Assembly: GCA_937773555.1 (NCBI GenBank)
Contig: CALJVT010000004.1
Coordinates: 62,001-126,000 of the forward strand
Origin: an uncultured Pseudomonadales bacterium
GTDB taxonomy: Bacteria > Pseudomonadota > Gammaproteobacteria > Pseudomonadales > Balneatricaceae
Direction of reading: 5' to 3'
DNA: 64,000 nt
The number at the start of each line of letters is the position of its first letter. Within the stretch, counting starts at the first letter, position 1. Of the stretch, positions 62,335 through 64,000 are shown piece by piece. The notes below the pieces were generated by a model, which saw nothing but the letters and a program-made list of their open reading frames with translations, did no database searches and was not told the DNA's origin. A program made the position numbers and the translations under genes.

Positions 62335-64000
62335 ATGCTAAAAACTGTACTAATTGCCAACCGTGGGGAAATAGCCTGTCGTGTAATGCGCACAGCTAAG
62401 GCTATGGGTATGCGTACCATTGCCATTTATTCGGATGCAGACGCCAACGCATTACATGTAAAAGAGGCAGACGAAGCGTGGCATATTGGCCCAGCCACCG
62501 CCGCCCAGAGCTACCTTAGAGCAGATAAAATATTAGCTGTTGCGCTTGCAAGTAAAGCTGACTGCATTCACCCAGGCTATGGTTTTTTATCTGAAAACGC
62601 AGACTTTGTAGCCGCATGCCAAGCTAAAAACATCATATTCATTGGCCCCGATGTGCCTGCCATAGAGCAAATGGGTAGTAAGAGCGCTGCCAAAATAATT
62701 ATGACCGAAGCAGGCATTCCTCTGGTGCCTGGTTACCATGGCACAAGCCAAGATGATGCATTGTTGCAGTATGAAGCTGACCAAATAGGCTACCCTTTAC
62801 TCATCAAGGCAGTTGCAGGCGGCGGCGGTAAAGGCATGCGTGTAGTGGATAGGCCTGAAGACTTTCTTACTCACCTAGCCGGAGCAAGGCGCGAGGGCTT
62901 AGCCAGCTTTGGCAACAGTGATGTGTTAATAGAAAAATACCTCATTGCCCCACGTCATGTTGAAGTGCAGGTTTTTTGTGATCGCCATGGCCATGGCGTT
63001 TACCTTGGCGACCGCGATTGCTCTGCCCAAAGGCGCCACCAAAAAGTGATCGAAGAAGCTCCTGCTCCTAGCTTATCGGACGATTTGCGTCAAAAAATGG
63101 GTACTACTGCGGTAGAAGCAGCCCAAGCAATAGACTATGTGGGCGCAGGCACTGTAGAGTTTTTGCTAGACAGTAATGGTGGCTATTATTTTATGGAAAT
63201 GAATACTCGCTTGCAGGTAGAGCACCCTGTTACTGAAATGGTAACCGGTGTAGACCTAGTAGCTTGGCAGTTTAAAGTAGCAGCCGGGCAGCCTTTGCCT
63301 CTAACTCAAGAGCAAGTATGTTTGCAGGGTCATTCTTTTGAAGCGCGTATCTATGCAGAAGACCCGACCCAAGATTTTCAGCCATCTACTGGCCATATTG
63401 GGCATCTGCGCACACCTAAGCAAGATGCCACTATTCGTATTGACACAGGGGTGGGCCAAGATGATGAAATAAGCCCTTTTTATGACCCCATGATCGCCAA
63501 GCTCATTGTGTGGGCACCAAACCGTGAAGAGGCACTAGCCAAGCTAGACATCGCTTTGCAAGACTATCACCTAGAAGGCATTCACACTAACATCGACTTT
63601 TTGCGCCGTTTAGCCAAATTACAAGACTTTCAAGATGCAAAGTTGCACACTAACATTATAGATCAACACCAAGACTACCTCCTGTCACCTTCGTTACAAA
63701 ATGAACAGGTAATCTTAGCCATGGCAGGCTTAGTATTGGGCACACAGGCCTATAAAACCTATGGAGACTGCGCAGGGCTTAGGCTGAACATGCCACGAAT
63801 AAGCCTTGCATTACGGGCACAGTATTTAGGTAAAAACTGCGTAATTACCACTCACACTTTGGGTAAAGTAGGCCCACATTCATTAGTGTTAGATTATGCT
63901 GGCAGCTTACATAAAGCAGGGTTTTGCTTAATGGGTGACCAGTTAAGCTTGTTTACACCACAAGGTAAAGCTGTGGTGTCCCTTAAAATCCCTAAAATTG
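62335..64000 (+). CDS. liuD: 3-methylcrotonyl-CoA carboxylase, biotin-carrying (alpha) subunit, cut by window edge
   Basis: About 555 codons are visible; the C-terminal biotin carrier with its Lys lies beyond the window. It begins MLKTVLIANRGEIACRVMRT, the start of biotin carboxylases. The ATP-grasp domain shows AVAGGGGKGMRVVDR, then EKYLIAPRHVEVQVF and FYFMEMNTRLQVEHPVTEMV-like residues (YYFMEMNTRLQVEHPVTE). The later region is the carboxylase C-terminal domain and start of the BT domain. liuE (HMG-CoA lyase) would be expected next. Confidence 0.95.
   Translation, partial: MLKTVLIANRGEIACRVMRTAKAMGMRTIAIYSDADANALHVKEADEAWHIGPATAAQSYLRADKILAVALASKADCIHPGYGFLSENADFVAACQAKNIIFIGPDVPAIEQMGSKSAAKIIMTEAGIPLVPGYHGTSQDDALLQYEADQIGYPLLIKAVAGGGGKGMRVVDRPEDFLTHLAGARREGLASFGNSDVLIEKYLIAPRHVEVQVFCDRHGHGVYLGDRDCSAQRRHQKVIEEAPAPSLSDDLRQKMGTTAVEAAQAIDYVGAGTVEFLLDSNGGYYFMEMNTRLQVEHPVTEMVTGVDLVAWQFKVAAGQPLPLTQEQVCLQGHSFEARIYAEDPTQDFQPSTGHIGHLRTPKQDATIRIDTGVGQDDEISPFYDPMIAKLIVWAPNREEALAKLDIALQDYHLEGIHTNIDFLRRLAKLQDFQDAKLHTNIIDQHQDYLLSPSLQNEQVILAMAGLVLGTQAYKTYGDCAGLRLNMPRISLALRAQYLGKNCVITTHTLGKVGPHSLVLDYAGSLHKAGFCLMGDQLSLFTPQGKAVVSLKIPKI

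Overview
The window is ordinary chromosome from a gammaproteobacterium, most likely a marine or aquatic member of Pseudomonadales in the broad sense. The GC content looks moderate (mid-40s %, judged by eye). This placement is an inference from gene order. A TetR regulator, a DUF1285 gene, tatD, holB, tmk, mltG, pabC, fabF, acpP, fabG, fabD, plsX, rpmF, yceD and sppA follow each other as in Pseudomonas. The gloB/methyltransferase/rnhA/dnaQ/mltD block and the ivd/liuR/liu locus are also typical of gammaproteobacteria. I saw no insertion sequence, prophage, CRISPR array, rRNA or tRNA gene. Coding density is very high; the only gene-free stretch above 300 bases is 29337-29675.

Layout. 1-11850 (minus strand): htpG with a near-consensus heat-shock promoter, two hotdog thioesterases, a DUF599 membrane protein, small basic proteins, a predicted tRNA-queuosine mannosyltransferase, an esterase coupled to a DUF2185 protein, formaldehyde detoxification (fghA, frmA), selenouridine synthesis (mnmH, selD) and tmcA. 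Three of these genes modify the tRNA wobble base. 11929-21505: a molybdopterin oxidoreductase, an Asp/Glu racemase-superfamily protein, sohB, an SCP2-domain lipid-binding protein behind a palindromic PsrA-like operator, dnaQ, rnhA, a methyltransferase, gloB and an MltD-type lytic transglycosylase. 21576-26350: a BMP-type nucleoside ABC transporter. 26397-33760: an M16C peptidase, a ubiquinone-type hydroxylase, hpf, an unknown gene and etfD. 33896-35264: an unusual two-gene cassette, a BtpA-like TIM barrel plus a phosphoribosyltransferase. 35334-48100: upp, then a long DNA-replication, cell-wall and fatty-acid-synthesis block that lacks the pilZ gene usually found between tatD and holB. 48266-64000: ppnN, glutarate degradation (gcdG, gcdH), and the divergent ivd (valine/isoleucine) and liu (leucine) catabolic operons flanking a LiuR-type operator.

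How the genes fit together. The right third feeds branched-chain acyl-CoAs and glutaryl-CoA through acyl-CoA dehydrogenases. Their electrons reach ubiquinone through EtfD, encoded at 32108. Candidate PsrA-like sites precede the SCP2 gene and etfD, and a weaker one lies between acpP and fabF, which would join fatty-acid sensing to lipid handling. This is an inference. The least explained parts are the BtpA/PRTase cassette, a perfect 42-base palindrome upstream of gcdH, and the bacterial queuosine-mannosyltransferase homologue with its small basic neighbours.
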